Assembly (NCBI RefSeq): GCF_014212135.1
Contig: NZ_JACJVQ010000028.1
Location: 62,001 to 126,000, forward strand
Source of the DNA: Cohnella thailandensis
Lineage (GTDB): Bacteria > Bacillota > Bacilli > Paenibacillales > Paenibacillaceae
Direction: 5' to 3'
Length of the DNA: 64,000 nt
The position numbers and the translations under genes were made by a program. Under the pieces are notes generated by a model. That model was not told the DNA's origin. It saw only the letters and a program-made list of their open reading frames with translations, and did not search any database. Below, in pieces: positions 43,766 to 52,495 of the stretch; the first letter of the stretch is position 1; each line of letters opens with the position of its first letter.

Positions 43766-43860
43766 GTCCTAATTTCTCTTCGACAAAAAGAGGATTTTCT
43801 CTTCTTGCGGCGAATTTGGTACTATTACGATATTACAGCGCCGTGGAGGATTCTTCGAAC

Positions 43861-44859
43861 ATGTTCAGCAAAGACATCGGAATCGACCTGGGCACCGCCA
43901 ACGTGTCCATTCATGTGAAAGGCAAAGGAGTCGTGCTTGACGAGCCTTCCGTCGTCGCCATCGAGAGCGATACGCGTCGGGTTCTGGCGGTTGGCGAAGA
44001 CGCACGCCGCATGGTGGGGCGTACCCCGGGCAACATCGTGGCGATCCGTCCTCTTAAGGATGGGGTCATCGCGGATTTCGAAGTAACGGACATGATGCTT
44101 AAGGCGTTCATCGGCCGCGTCGGCGGGAAGACCTGGTACAGCCGTCCGCGGATCCTCATCTGCGCGCCTACCAATATTACGTCCGTCGAGCAGAAGGCGA
44201 TTCGCGAGGCCGCGGAGAGAAGCGGGGCCAAGGAAGTCTTCCTGGAGGAAGAGCCCAAGGCGGCCGCGATCGGAGCGGGCATGGACATCTTCCAGCCCAG
44301 CGGGAATATGGTTGTCGATATTGGCGGAGGTACGACGGATGTTGCCGTGCTGTCGATGGGCGACGTCGTAACCGCCTCTTCTCTTAAGGTCGCGGGGGAC
44401 AAGTTCGACGCGGCGATAATGAAGTACATAAAGAACAAATATAAGCTTCTGATCGGCGAAAGAACGAGCGAAGACATCAAGATCAAGATCGGAACCGTCT
44501 ACAACGGGGGCAGGCGCGAGGAGATGGACATTCGCGGCCGGGACATGGTGTCGGGGCTTCCGCTCACCGTAACGATCTATTCCGACGAAGTTCGGGAAGC
44601 GTTGTGGGAGCCGGTATCTTCCATCGTGTCCTCGGCCAAATCCGTCTTGGAACGTACACCTCCGGAGCTTTCTGCCGATATAATTGATAGAGGTGTCATT
44701 CTGACCGGAGGCGGGGCTCTTCTGGACGGCTTGGACGCGCTGTTGGCGGACGAGCTCAAGGTGCCGGTGCTGATCGCGGAGGATCCGATGCACTGCGTGG
44801 TCAAAGGAACGGGAATCATGCTCGACCACCTGGACAAGATGACACGCAAAATGAGCTAG
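43861..44859 (+). CDS. mbl: MreB-like cell-shape protein Mbl
   Basis: Actin-like protein that forms membrane-attached filaments guiding side-wall synthesis. It has 332 residues. The phosphate-1 motif (IGIDLGTANVSIHVKG), the phosphate-2 motif (VVDIGGGTTDVAV) and the adenosine motif (GVILTGGGALLDGLD) are visible. It follows spoIIID and precedes flhO and flhP, as in B. subtilis mbl. The start ATG has GGAGG about 12 bases upstream; the extra upstream codons are not used. Confidence 0.93.
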   Translation: MFSKDIGIDLGTANVSIHVKGKGVVLDEPSVVAIESDTRRVLAVGEDARRMVGRTPGNIVAIRPLKDGVIADFEVTDMMLKAFIGRVGGKTWYSRPRILICAPTNITSVEQKAIREAAERSGAKEVFLEEEPKAAAIGAGMDIFQPSGNMVVDIGGGTTDVAVLSMGDVVTASSLKVAGDKFDAAIMKYIKNKYKLLIGERTSEDIKIKIGTVYNGGRREEMDIRGRDMVSGLPLTVTIYSDEVREALWEPVSSIVSSAKSVLERTPPELSADIIDRGVILTGGGALLDGLDALLADELKVPVLIAEDPMHCVVKGTGIMLDHLDKMTRKMS

Positions 44860-44869
44860 GAGGGATATT

Positions 44870-45733
44870 ATGTTAAGGGGACTGTATACGGCCGCTTCGG
44901 GGATGATCGCGCAGCAAAGACGCCACGATACGGTGACGAACAACATCGCCAACCTCAACACCCCGGGCTATAAGGGAACGAGCTCCGTCAATCGCGCCTT
45001 CCCCGAGATGCTGATCGCCGCCATGGGAGGCAAGGACTCCTCGGCCGAAGGGACGATCGGCAAGCTGAACACGGGCGTGTTCGCAGAAGAGAATTTGCTC
45101 GGATTGCTTCAGGGAGATATGATGGAGACGGATCGTTCTCAGGACTTGGCCCTTATCTCCGACATTCTGGTCGACGGCTCTACCTTCGACGCTTCGGGGA
45201 AATACGTGGACGCCGACGGCAACGTGAGCTATCAGCCGCAAGCGTTCTTTACGGTCCGGACGGCGGACGGGGAAGTCCGCTACACACGCAATGGCAGCTT
45301 CCAGACGACGGCCGACGGCACGCTCGTCTCTTCCGAAGGCATGGCCGTGCTGGGCACGAACGGCCAGCCGATCAACGTGCGGGGCAGCTGGGATAACGTG
45401 ACGGTAGGCTCGGACGGAACCCTGTACGACCGGACGACCAACGAACCGCTCGGCCAACAGCTCTATCTGACGAAGGTCGCCAACCCTAATCTGCTCATTC
45501 GCGAAGGGAACGGCTTGTTCCGCTACGAAGGGCAGCCGAACGGCATCGAGCAAGTCCAGGCCGGAGACCGCGTGTCGATTCAGCAGGGCTTCCTGGAGCG
45601 TTCGAACGTCGATTCCGCTCAATCCGCCGTCGACCTGATGGCCGCGCTGCGGGCATACTCGGCGAATCAGCAGATCGTGAAGTTCTATGATCAGAGCTTG
45701 CAGAAGGCCGTTAACGAAGTCGGCAAAGTCTAA
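44870..45733 (+). CDS. flhO: Flagellar hook-basal body protein FlhO (FlgF/FlgG family)
   Basis: A rod-family protein, 287 residues. The N-terminal signature MLRGLYTAASGMIAQQRRHD, with NNIANLNTPGYKG, and the C-terminal coiled FYDQSLQKAVNEVGKV are typical of rod/hook proteins. It directly follows mbl, as in Bacillus, with TAGGAGG before the ATG. It would form part of the distal rod in the cell envelope. Confidence 0.92.
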   Translation: MLRGLYTAASGMIAQQRRHDTVTNNIANLNTPGYKGTSSVNRAFPEMLIAAMGGKDSSAEGTIGKLNTGVFAEENLLGLLQGDMMETDRSQDLALISDILVDGSTFDASGKYVDADGNVSYQPQAFFTVRTADGEVRYTRNGSFQTTADGTLVSSEGMAVLGTNGQPINVRGSWDNVTVGSDGTLYDRTTNEPLGQQLYLTKVANPNLLIREGNGLFRYEGQPNGIEQVQAGDRVSIQQGFLERSNVDSAQSAVDLMAALRAYSANQQIVKFYDQSLQKAVNEVGKV

Positions 45734-45772
45734 AGGCGAGTACTCTATTATAGAGAATAAGGAGAACGAAGC

Positions 45773-46615
45773 ATGAACAACTCCATGATCAGCGCGGCGG
45801 CTTCCATGGGCGCGATGCAACAGAAACTCGATATTCTGGCCGACAACATCTCCAATATCAACACTGACGGCTACAAGCGCAAGAATGCGGTATTCGAAGA
45901 CATTCTGACCAACATTCAGCCGCACGAGGACAGCTTCCTGCTGGAAGGACGCCGCAGTCCTCTCGGCTTCACCCAAGGCTGGGGCGCCCGCGTCGTCGCC
46001 CAAACCCTGGATATGACGCAAGGACCTCTTAAGGCAACGGGTCTGGAGACGGACGTGGCGATCGAAGGCAACGCCCTGTTCGAGGTTCGTTCCGGCATGA
46101 CGATCGACAGCGAGCGCGCCTTCACAAGGCAAGGAGCGTTCCAACTGATGCCGACGGAGAACGGCAACCGGATTCTGGTGACGAATTCCGGCTATCCGGT
46201 CGTGGCTTCGAACGGAACGACGGATACGTTCGTTAACGTGCCCGAAGGCTATAAACTTGTTATCGCGGATGACGGAACGATAACGGCGACGAGTCCGGAC
46301 AATCTGGATTCTCAGCAGCTCGGTTCCCTGAAGCTGGTCGAGGTGTTGAAGCCCGAGCTGCTGCAGGCCGTAGCGGACAACATGTACGGGGTGCCGATCG
46401 ACGTTAACGCCGGGGACGTGGTGCAGACGGTAACGGCGACTCCGAACCGGACGGACGGAGTCGCGATCCGCCAAGGCTCCTTGGAGCAATCCAACGTGAG
46501 CTTGGCCGATGAGATGGCGGATCTCGTCACGGTCCAGAGAGCGTATCAATTGAACGCGCGAGCCCTGACTTCGGCCGATCAGATGATGCAGATGGCAACC
46601 GACTTGCGCGGATGA
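45773..46615 (+). CDS. flhP: Flagellar hook-basal body protein FlhP (FlgG family)
   Basis: A rod protein, 280 residues. It has ADNISNINTDGYKRKNAVF in the N-terminal rod motif and LGSLKLVEV with the family C-terminal helices (VTVQRAYQLNARALTSADQM). AAGGAGAAC lies before the ATG. It is 39 bases after flhO, and its stop codon overlaps an upstream in-frame ATG of the next gene. Confidence 0.92.
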   Translation: MNNSMISAAASMGAMQQKLDILADNISNINTDGYKRKNAVFEDILTNIQPHEDSFLLEGRRSPLGFTQGWGARVVAQTLDMTQGPLKATGLETDVAIEGNALFEVRSGMTIDSERAFTRQGAFQLMPTENGNRILVTNSGYPVVASNGTTDTFVNVPEGYKLVIADDGTITATSPDNLDSQQLGSLKLVEVLKPELLQAVADNMYGVPIDVNAGDVVQTVTATPNRTDGVAIRQGSLEQSNVSLADEMADLVTVQRAYQLNARALTSADQMMQMATDLRG

Positions 46616-46629
46616 TAGGAGGGAGCGCC

Positions 46630-46863
46630 GTGACGGCCTCTAACCGTCCCCCGGCCAAGAAGAAGAGATCGAAGCCGAGTCTCTTCGGACAGATTCTGGG
46701 GACGAGCGTTAAAATATTGATTATCCCCGTTCTCTGCGTACTCGCGTTGATGGTCGGACTGGCGCTAGGCTACGTGGTGCTGGGAGAGCGGGAGCTGGCC
46801 GACGTGTTCGACATGAACACGTGGAAGCACATGTACGACCTTGTATTCGCAGACGGCAACTAA
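46630..46863 (+). CDS. EpuA-family (RNA polymerase beta-like) small membrane protein
   Basis: A 77-residue protein. A basic N-terminus (RPPAKKKRSKP) is followed by one membrane helix (about 31-48) and a short outside tail with DVFDMNTWKHMYDLVF. This tail motif fits the EpuA/pfam11772 group that databases label DNA-directed RNA polymerase subunit beta, although the protein is not a polymerase. The GTG at 46630 with AGGAGGGAG upstream is preferred over the overlapping ATG at 46612. Its role is unknown. Confidence 0.68.
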   Translation: MTASNRPPAKKKRSKPSLFGQILGTSVKILIIPVLCVLALMVGLALGYVVLGERELADVFDMNTWKHMYDLVFADGN

Positions 46864-46938
46864 GAAGATTAATCTCGCCAAGTTGTCGTTAAGCTTGGCA
46901 GATTTCTGGCTCTCCGGCAATCCAGGGGGGCTTTCTTT

Positions 46939-46967
46939 TTGCCGCCGGGCTTGGCGAACGGTATAAT
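46939..46967 (+). promoter_or_regulatory. SigA-type promoter of the phosphatidyltransferase gene
   Basis: TTGCCG (46939-46944), a 17-base spacer and TATAAT (46962-46967). The gene starts 33 bases downstream. Confidence 0.6.
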
Positions 46968-46999
46968 GATGGGAGTTATTGTAGAGGGGGATTCGGGAA

Positions 47000-47509
47000 A
47001 TGAACATACCCAATATGCTGACCATGTCCCGGTTCGTGTTGATCCCTTTGTTCCTCGCGTTCTATTTCAACGATCATGCCGTAACCGCCTTGCTGATCAT
47101 TCTGCTCGCGGGGCTGACCGATCTGCTGGATGGGTATATCGCCAGGCGAAGCGGACAGATCACCCTGACCGGAACGATGCTGGATCCCCTGGCGGATAAG
47201 CTGATGATGCTCTCCGTCGTCGTCGCTCTCTTGATCGGGGGAGAGATTCCTTGGTCCGCGGCGGCCATCATGGCTTTTCGGGAGGTCGGCATGATCGTCA
47301 GCTCGACGATCTTTTATTTCCGCGGTTTGAGAACGGTACCGGCGAACGTATACGGCAAGCTGACGACCTTCGTGTATTACGTGGCCATCGTCTTTCTCTT
47401 CTTGGATGTTCCCGGAGGAGTCGGGATACTCTGGTGCGCGGTCGCCCTTTCCTTCGTCACGACGGGGGTCTATCTCATGAAATTCCGCCGTCTGAATCGG
47501 GCATCCTAG
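47000..47509 (+). CDS. CDP-alcohol phosphatidyltransferase (PgsA-like)
   Basis: A membrane enzyme that transfers a phosphatidyl group from CDP-diacylglycerol to an alcohol, most likely glycerol 3-phosphate. It has 169 residues with about five helices. The family motif is complete: D41, D44, G45, A48, R49, G58, D62 and D66. The substrate is not proven by sequence; PgsA fits the length. It has its own promoter and follows the flh genes. Confidence 0.85.
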   Translation: MNIPNMLTMSRFVLIPLFLAFYFNDHAVTALLIILLAGLTDLLDGYIARRSGQITLTGTMLDPLADKLMMLSVVVALLIGGEIPWSAAAIMAFREVGMIVSSTIFYFRGLRTVPANVYGKLTTFVYYVAIVFLFLDVPGGVGILWCAVALSFVTTGVYLMKFRRLNRAS

Positions 47510-47708
47510 AGGAACGGGAAGGGATGGAGAGGGTTGGTAAGAGCCCGCCGCCCGGCAGCAAGCCATGGCGCTGCCCGGCGGCGAACCTTCTTATCTTAAC
47601 CTTGGCGACTGCAGTTTCGCCTAAGGATTATTATTAGTATGGGCACGGAACGGCGGCCTTATGCGATTGTTTCGCCGCTAACCGACTTTTAGAAAAGGAG
47701 CATTTACG

Positions 47709-48146
47709 ATGCTGAACGTAGAACAAATCCAAGAAATCATTCCCCACCGCCCGCCGTTTTTATTGATCGACCGGATTCTGGAGCTCGAACCGGGCAAGCG
47801 CGCGGTAGGACTCAAGAACGTAACGATGAACGAGCCGCACTTCGTCGGCCACTTCCCGGGGTTTCCGGTCATGCCGGGCGTTCTGATTCTGGAAGCCTTG
47901 GCCCAGGTGGGCGCGACCGCTATCTTGGGCGTCGAGGAGAATAAAGGGAAGATCGGCCTCTTCGCCGGAGTGGACGAATTCCGTTGGCGCGGACAAGTCG
48001 TCCCGGGCGACACGTTGACCCTGGAAGTGGAGATTATCCGCTTGAAGGGGCCAGTCGGCAAGGGACAAGCTACGGCGAAGGTCGGAGACCGGGTCGTCGC
48101 CGAGGGTCAGCTGATGTTCGCCCTGACGGACCCTTCGAAGGGTTAA
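47709..48146 (+). CDS. fabZ: 3-hydroxyacyl-ACP dehydratase FabZ
   Basis: A hot-dog-fold dehydratase of type II fatty acid synthesis, 145 residues. The active residues are H48 in GHFPGFPVMPGV and E62 in LEALAQ. AAAAGGAGC lies before the ATG. In Bacillus, fabZ (ywpB) likewise lies next to the mbl-flhO-flhP group. Confidence 0.94.
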   Translation: MLNVEQIQEIIPHRPPFLLIDRILELEPGKRAVGLKNVTMNEPHFVGHFPGFPVMPGVLILEALAQVGATAILGVEENKGKIGLFAGVDEFRWRGQVVPGDTLTLEVEIIRLKGPVGKGQATAKVGDRVVAEGQLMFALTDPSKG

Positions 48147-48278
48147 AGGGACTCGAGCCGGGTTAATAACGGCTAAGAAGGGCTAGGAAGTTAAGCCGGA
48201 AGTACCTTCCTAAACCCGGGCGATCTAAGAGAGACTACATAGAGAGAACAGAGATAATAAAGAGAGGATGAGAGACGA

Positions 48279-49988
48279 GTGGCGAATGAGACGGCTTCCT
48301 ATGAGGTGTATCAAGCATGGCTGAACGATCCGAACATTGACGAGAGGACGAAGGAGGAGCTTCGGGGAATCTCCGACCAGCCCAAGGAGATCGAGGATCG
48401 GTTCTATCGCGAGCTGGAATTCGGAACGGGCGGTCTTCGCGGCGTGATGGGCGCCGGGACGAACCGGATGAACCGGTACGTGATCGGCAAGGCCACTCAA
48501 GGCTTCGCCGCTCATCTTAAGAGAAGTTCGTCCGCTCCTTCCGTGGTGATCGCGCACGATTCGCGGCGCAATTCGGACGTATACGCTCTGGAGTCGGCTT
48601 GCGTGCTGGCGGCCAACGGAATCAAGACCTACCTGTTCCGTTCGCTTCGTCCGACGCCGCAGCTGTCGTTCGCCGTACGCGATCTGAAGGCGGCGGGCGG
48701 CATCGTCATCACGGCGAGCCACAACCCTCCGGAATATAACGGATATAAAGTTTACGGAGCCGATGGCGGCCAGCTCATTCCGGACGATGCCGAGAAGGTC
48801 ATCGCCTCGATCCGCGCCGTCGAATCGTTCGATGACGTCAAGAGACTTACCCAAGCCGAAGCGGAAGAGCAAGGGCTGATTGTCTGGTTGGACGAAGCGG
48901 CCGACGAGAAGTTCGCGGATGCCGTAGTCGCCCAGACGGTAAACCCGGAAGTGCTGCGCTCGGGCGCGGGCGAGGCGATCAAAGTCGTTTATACGCCGCT
49001 GCACGGAACGGGCAATCTTCCCGTTCGCCGGGTTCTCGAGAAGGCGGGCTTCACCCAGGTTCATATCGTGCCGGAGCAGGAGAAGCCGGACGGCATGTTC
49101 CCGACCGTCAAGTCGCCGAATCCGGAGGAGCACGAAGCGTTCACGCTCGCCATGGCTCTGGCCGACAAGGCGGGAGCGGACATTATCGTCGGCACCGATC
49201 CGGACGCCGACCGGATGGGCGCCGTCGTGAAGAACGACGAGGGCAAGTACGTGGTGCTGTCGGGCAACCAATCCGGCGCGATCATGGTCTACTACCTGCT
49301 CTCCAGCTTGAAGGAGAAGGGCAAGCTTCCGGCGAACGGCGCGGTCATCAAGACGATCGTGACCAGCGAGATGGGAGCGGACATCGCGCGTTCCTACGGC
49401 AGCGAGGTCATGAACACGCTGACGGGCTTCAAGTACATCGGCGAGAAAATGACGGAATTCGAGAAGACGGGAAGCCATCGCTTCCTCTTCGGCTATGAGG
49501 AGAGCTATGGCTACTTGACCGGAACGTACGCCCGCGACAAGGATGCGATCGTCGCCGCGCTGCTGATTTGCGAAGCCGCGGCCTACTTCAAGTCGCAAGG
49601 CAAAACGCTGTACGAAGTGCTTCTCGAGCTTTATGCCAAGTACGGCACTTATCTGGAGAAGCTTGAATCCCGCACGCTCAAGGGCAAGGACGGCGTCGAG
49701 AAAATCGCTTCGATCATGAGCGATTGGCGCCTCGATCCTCCGGCCGAAGTGGCCGGAGTCAAGGTATCCAAGGTGCTCGACTATTCGGGCGGATTGGACG
49801 GCTTCCCTCCGGAGAACGTGCTCAAGTTCCTGCTCGAGGACGGCTCCTGGTTCTGCCTGCGTCCTTCCGGCACGGAGCCGAAGATCAAGGTGTACTTCGC
49901 CGTCCGCAAGGGAAGCCTTCCCGACGCCTCGTCCGCGATCGCCGATCTGACGGCGGCCGTTATGGCTAGGGTGGATTCCCTTAGTTAA
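48279..49988 (+). CDS. pgcA: Phospho-sugar mutase (alpha-phosphoglucomutase type)
   Basis: Alpha-D-phosphohexomutase superfamily, 569 residues. It probably interconverts glucose 6-phosphate and glucose 1-phosphate. The serine phosphate site is S147 in TASHNPPEYNGYK. The metal loop is GTDPDADRMG, and the phosphate-binding loop near the C-terminus is RPSGTEPKIKVY. Its length fits PgcA of Bacillus. It starts at a GTG after GAGGATGAGAGACGA, whose ribosome binding site is modest. It stands before the DUF5693/csaB/tagA/tagO cluster and could supply sugar phosphate for wall polymers. Confidence 0.88.
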   Translation: MANETASYEVYQAWLNDPNIDERTKEELRGISDQPKEIEDRFYRELEFGTGGLRGVMGAGTNRMNRYVIGKATQGFAAHLKRSSSAPSVVIAHDSRRNSDVYALESACVLAANGIKTYLFRSLRPTPQLSFAVRDLKAAGGIVITASHNPPEYNGYKVYGADGGQLIPDDAEKVIASIRAVESFDDVKRLTQAEAEEQGLIVWLDEAADEKFADAVVAQTVNPEVLRSGAGEAIKVVYTPLHGTGNLPVRRVLEKAGFTQVHIVPEQEKPDGMFPTVKSPNPEEHEAFTLAMALADKAGADIIVGTDPDADRMGAVVKNDEGKYVVLSGNQSGAIMVYYLLSSLKEKGKLPANGAVIKTIVTSEMGADIARSYGSEVMNTLTGFKYIGEKMTEFEKTGSHRFLFGYEESYGYLTGTYARDKDAIVAALLICEAAAYFKSQGKTLYEVLLELYAKYGTYLEKLESRTLKGKDGVEKIASIMSDWRLDPPAEVAGVKVSKVLDYSGGLDGFPPENVLKFLLEDGSWFCLRPSGTEPKIKVYFAVRKGSLPDASSAIADLTAAVMARVDSLS

Positions 49989-50006
49989 TAGAGAATACTG
50001 CAGCAG

Positions 50007-50032
50007 ACCGTCATCCCGAACAGGTTGACGGT
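50007..50032 (+). terminator. Weak hairpin after the sugar mutase gene
   Basis: ACCGTCA and TGACGGT form a 7-bp stem with a 12-base loop, followed only by TTG. Confidence 0.42.
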
Positions 50033-50170
50033 TTGCCGCGTTCGCATGAGCTCGAATCCTGTCCGGTTTTGCCGCACGCGACGGTTTTCCTTTTTATACA
50101 TGGGAATGTTTGAGATGAGCACACTATTGGCAATAGGATATCGCTTGGAATGACTAGAGGAGTTGACGAC

Positions 50171-52210
50171 GTGCCCCAGTGGATGGAGAAAAGCAATCGC
50201 CGGTTGGCGAAGGGATTGTGGTGGGCGGTCCTGATCGGGCTGCTAGGCTCTCTGCCGTTCGCTTATACGCGAATCCAGACGGAAGCCTCATCTAAGAAAG
50301 TGGAATTCGTGATGGACTACCGGGATATCGTTCAGATGTCCCAAACCCAGCCGAATCCTCAATCGTTCGTGACCGAACAGATTAAGGTGCTTAAGGACGC
50401 CGGAGTGAACGCGATGGCCGTCTACGAGAGCAGCCTGGAAGAGCTGAGCTGGGAGAAGGAAGTGACGGTGTACAACGCGCAGAACGCCGCTCTTCTCGAG
50501 GGCAAGCTGCCGGAAGTCGGCGACAACCGCACGTATCTACTATTTAATAACCCGGAGAATGTCTCCGTTCTTCGTCCAATGATCGAGAAGGCATTCGCAA
50601 GAAACGGCATACCGGTATCGGATTGGTCCTTCGGGGGCCGCGAGGGCTTGCTGCTCGATATCGGACCCGACGACGCTTATATGCGTCCTCTGCCGCCGAA
50701 CCCCATCAAGATGCAGATGCTCAAGGACGAGGGCTTCCTGATCGTGCCTCGCCTGTCGGATCACGTGATTCCGTACAACGACGAGCTCGTGGCCGAGGAG
50801 ATCGAGCAGTTCAAGGCTCTTGGCGTCAGCTCGATTATTTTCGACGGGGATGCCGTGACGGGCTTCGCGGATCAAGCGGACGAAGGCAGCCTGGACAAGT
50901 TCGCCGCGCGCCTGAAGGAAGCGGGAATCGGTATCGGGGCTATCGAGAATTTGAAAATTCCGCAGAAGGGCTTGGGAACGTTGGCCAATCTGCTCGATTA
51001 TAACGTGATGCGCGTTCATTCCATCTCCGAAGGGGAGATGAACGTCGGCAAGCCGGAGACGCTCGCGGATCGCATCCTGTTGGCGGTCAAGGACCGCAAC
51101 CTGCGTCTGATCTTCCTGAACGCGAGCGCGTCGAAGGACGCATCCAAAGGGCAAATCACGAATTCGATCGGGACGGTCGTCGAGACGATCGCCGGCGATG
51201 AAGACGAAGGAACCAAAGGCGCGATCGAGCAGATCGAAGACTTCGGCTTCAAGGTCGGAGAAGCGCATTCGTTCGACGTGCACCGTCCGTCGGCGGAGAA
51301 GCTGTGGAAGGCTTTCGCCATCTTCGGCTCGGTCGCGCTCATCGCGGCGACGATCGGCTTGTATCTGCCGAAGCTGCTGACGCTCGTTACCGTTATCGGC
51401 GCCATCGGCGGCGCGGGCGTGCTCGTGCTGGATTCCTCGCTTCTGAACCAGGCGCTGGCTCTGTTCACGGCGATCGCCGCTCCGACGGCATCGCTGGTGC
51501 TGCTGCTTAAATGGCTGCGCGCGAAGCACGACCGGAAAGAAGGACTTCCGCAATCGGCGTGGGGCCGAGTCGGAGCTTCGATCGTTCTGTACGTCAGAAC
51601 GGCGGTGCTGTCCCTTGTGGCCGTTCCGTTCGTTATCGCGATCCTAAGCAATATTACGTACAATCTGGTTCTCGAGCAGTTCCGCGGGGTCAGCCTGCTG
51701 CACTTGGCTCCGATCGCTTTGGTGGCGCTCTATGCGGTGCTGTACGGCTACGGCGGAACGGTTCGCAGCAACTTCGTTAACCTGATGAAGCAACCGATCA
51801 CGGTTCTGTGGGTCGTCTTGGCGGCGATCGTCGGGGCGATGGGCATGTATTACCTGTCCCGGACGGGGAACGCCGGACAAGCCTCCGGCCTGGAGCTGCA
51901 ATTCCGTTCGTTCCTGGAGACCACGTTCGGCGTTCGTCCTCGGACGAAGGAATTCCTGCTTGGTCATCCGCTGCTGATTCTCGGCCTGTTCCTGTCGCTG
52001 AAATACCGCTGGGGCATCGTGTTCCTCGTGGCCGCGACGCTGGGCCAGCTCTCCATGGTGGACACGTTCGCGCATCTTCACACTCCGATTTTCCTGTCGG
52101 CTACGCGCGACCTGCTCGGCCTCGGAATCGGGTTGGTGCTCGGCCTAATCGCCATCGCGGTTTGGCAAGTGTTGGAGAAGGTCTGGCGGGGGTATCGGGC
52201 TAACGCTTGA
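50171..52210 (+). CDS. DUF5693-like multi-pass membrane protein
   Basis: A 679-residue protein. One membrane helix near residues 14-32 is followed by a large outside domain (about 35-375) that alternates strand and helix (VNAMAVYES, GFLIVPRLSD, VSSIIFDGDAV, IGAIENLK, LIFLNASAS), suggesting a TIM-barrel-like fold. Then come about eight or nine membrane helices to the C-terminus. It resembles DUF5693 proteins, which lie beside csaB in Paenibacillaceae. The frame begins at 50150, but the GTG at 50171 with GAGGAG eight bases upstream is preferred. It is about 285 bases upstream of csaB, and the gap has no strong terminator. A part in transport, ligation or processing of the secondary wall polymer is plausible but not proven. 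Confidence 0.8.
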   Translation: MPQWMEKSNRRLAKGLWWAVLIGLLGSLPFAYTRIQTEASSKKVEFVMDYRDIVQMSQTQPNPQSFVTEQIKVLKDAGVNAMAVYESSLEELSWEKEVTVYNAQNAALLEGKLPEVGDNRTYLLFNNPENVSVLRPMIEKAFARNGIPVSDWSFGGREGLLLDIGPDDAYMRPLPPNPIKMQMLKDEGFLIVPRLSDHVIPYNDELVAEEIEQFKALGVSSIIFDGDAVTGFADQADEGSLDKFAARLKEAGIGIGAIENLKIPQKGLGTLANLLDYNVMRVHSISEGEMNVGKPETLADRILLAVKDRNLRLIFLNASASKDASKGQITNSIGTVVETIAGDEDEGTKGAIEQIEDFGFKVGEAHSFDVHRPSAEKLWKAFAIFGSVALIAATIGLYLPKLLTLVTVIGAIGGAGVLVLDSSLLNQALALFTAIAAPTASLVLLLKWLRAKHDRKEGLPQSAWGRVGASIVLYVRTAVLSLVAVPFVIAILSNITYNLVLEQFRGVSLLHLAPIALVALYAVLYGYGGTVRSNFVNLMKQPITVLWVVLAAIVGAMGMYYLSRTGNAGQASGLELQFRSFLETTFGVRPRTKEFLLGHPLLILGLFLSLKYRWGIVFLVAATLGQLSMVDTFAHLHTPIFLSATRDLLGLGIGLVLGLIAIAVWQVLEKVWRGYRANA

Positions 52211-52495
52211 AGGGACGAGACGAGATTCAAGATTAAAAATGATTAATGAACGGCGAGATGCGTCTATTCGGACAGCTCCTGCAGCCCTTGGGCCATGATG
52301 GCGAAATTGCTCGGATTCTCCGCATTCGAGTCGGATGGGGGAAGGGCTTGGAGATAGAGACGGCGTTTCGGGCCTTGATTGCCATTCCATCTTCAAGTCT
52401 TTTCTTAAAAGATCGTTAGACTTTTCTCATAAAGCTCGGATAGGGCTGAAGCGGTTTCTCATGATTTTCAGCTAATTTTAAGGTAAGATCGGGCG

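Noticed and set aside
46880..46945. A terminator after the EpuA-like gene
   Set aside because: A GCCAAG/CTTGGC stem and a T-rich stretch exist, but they are not adjacent, and the T-rich part overlaps the -35 of the next promoter.
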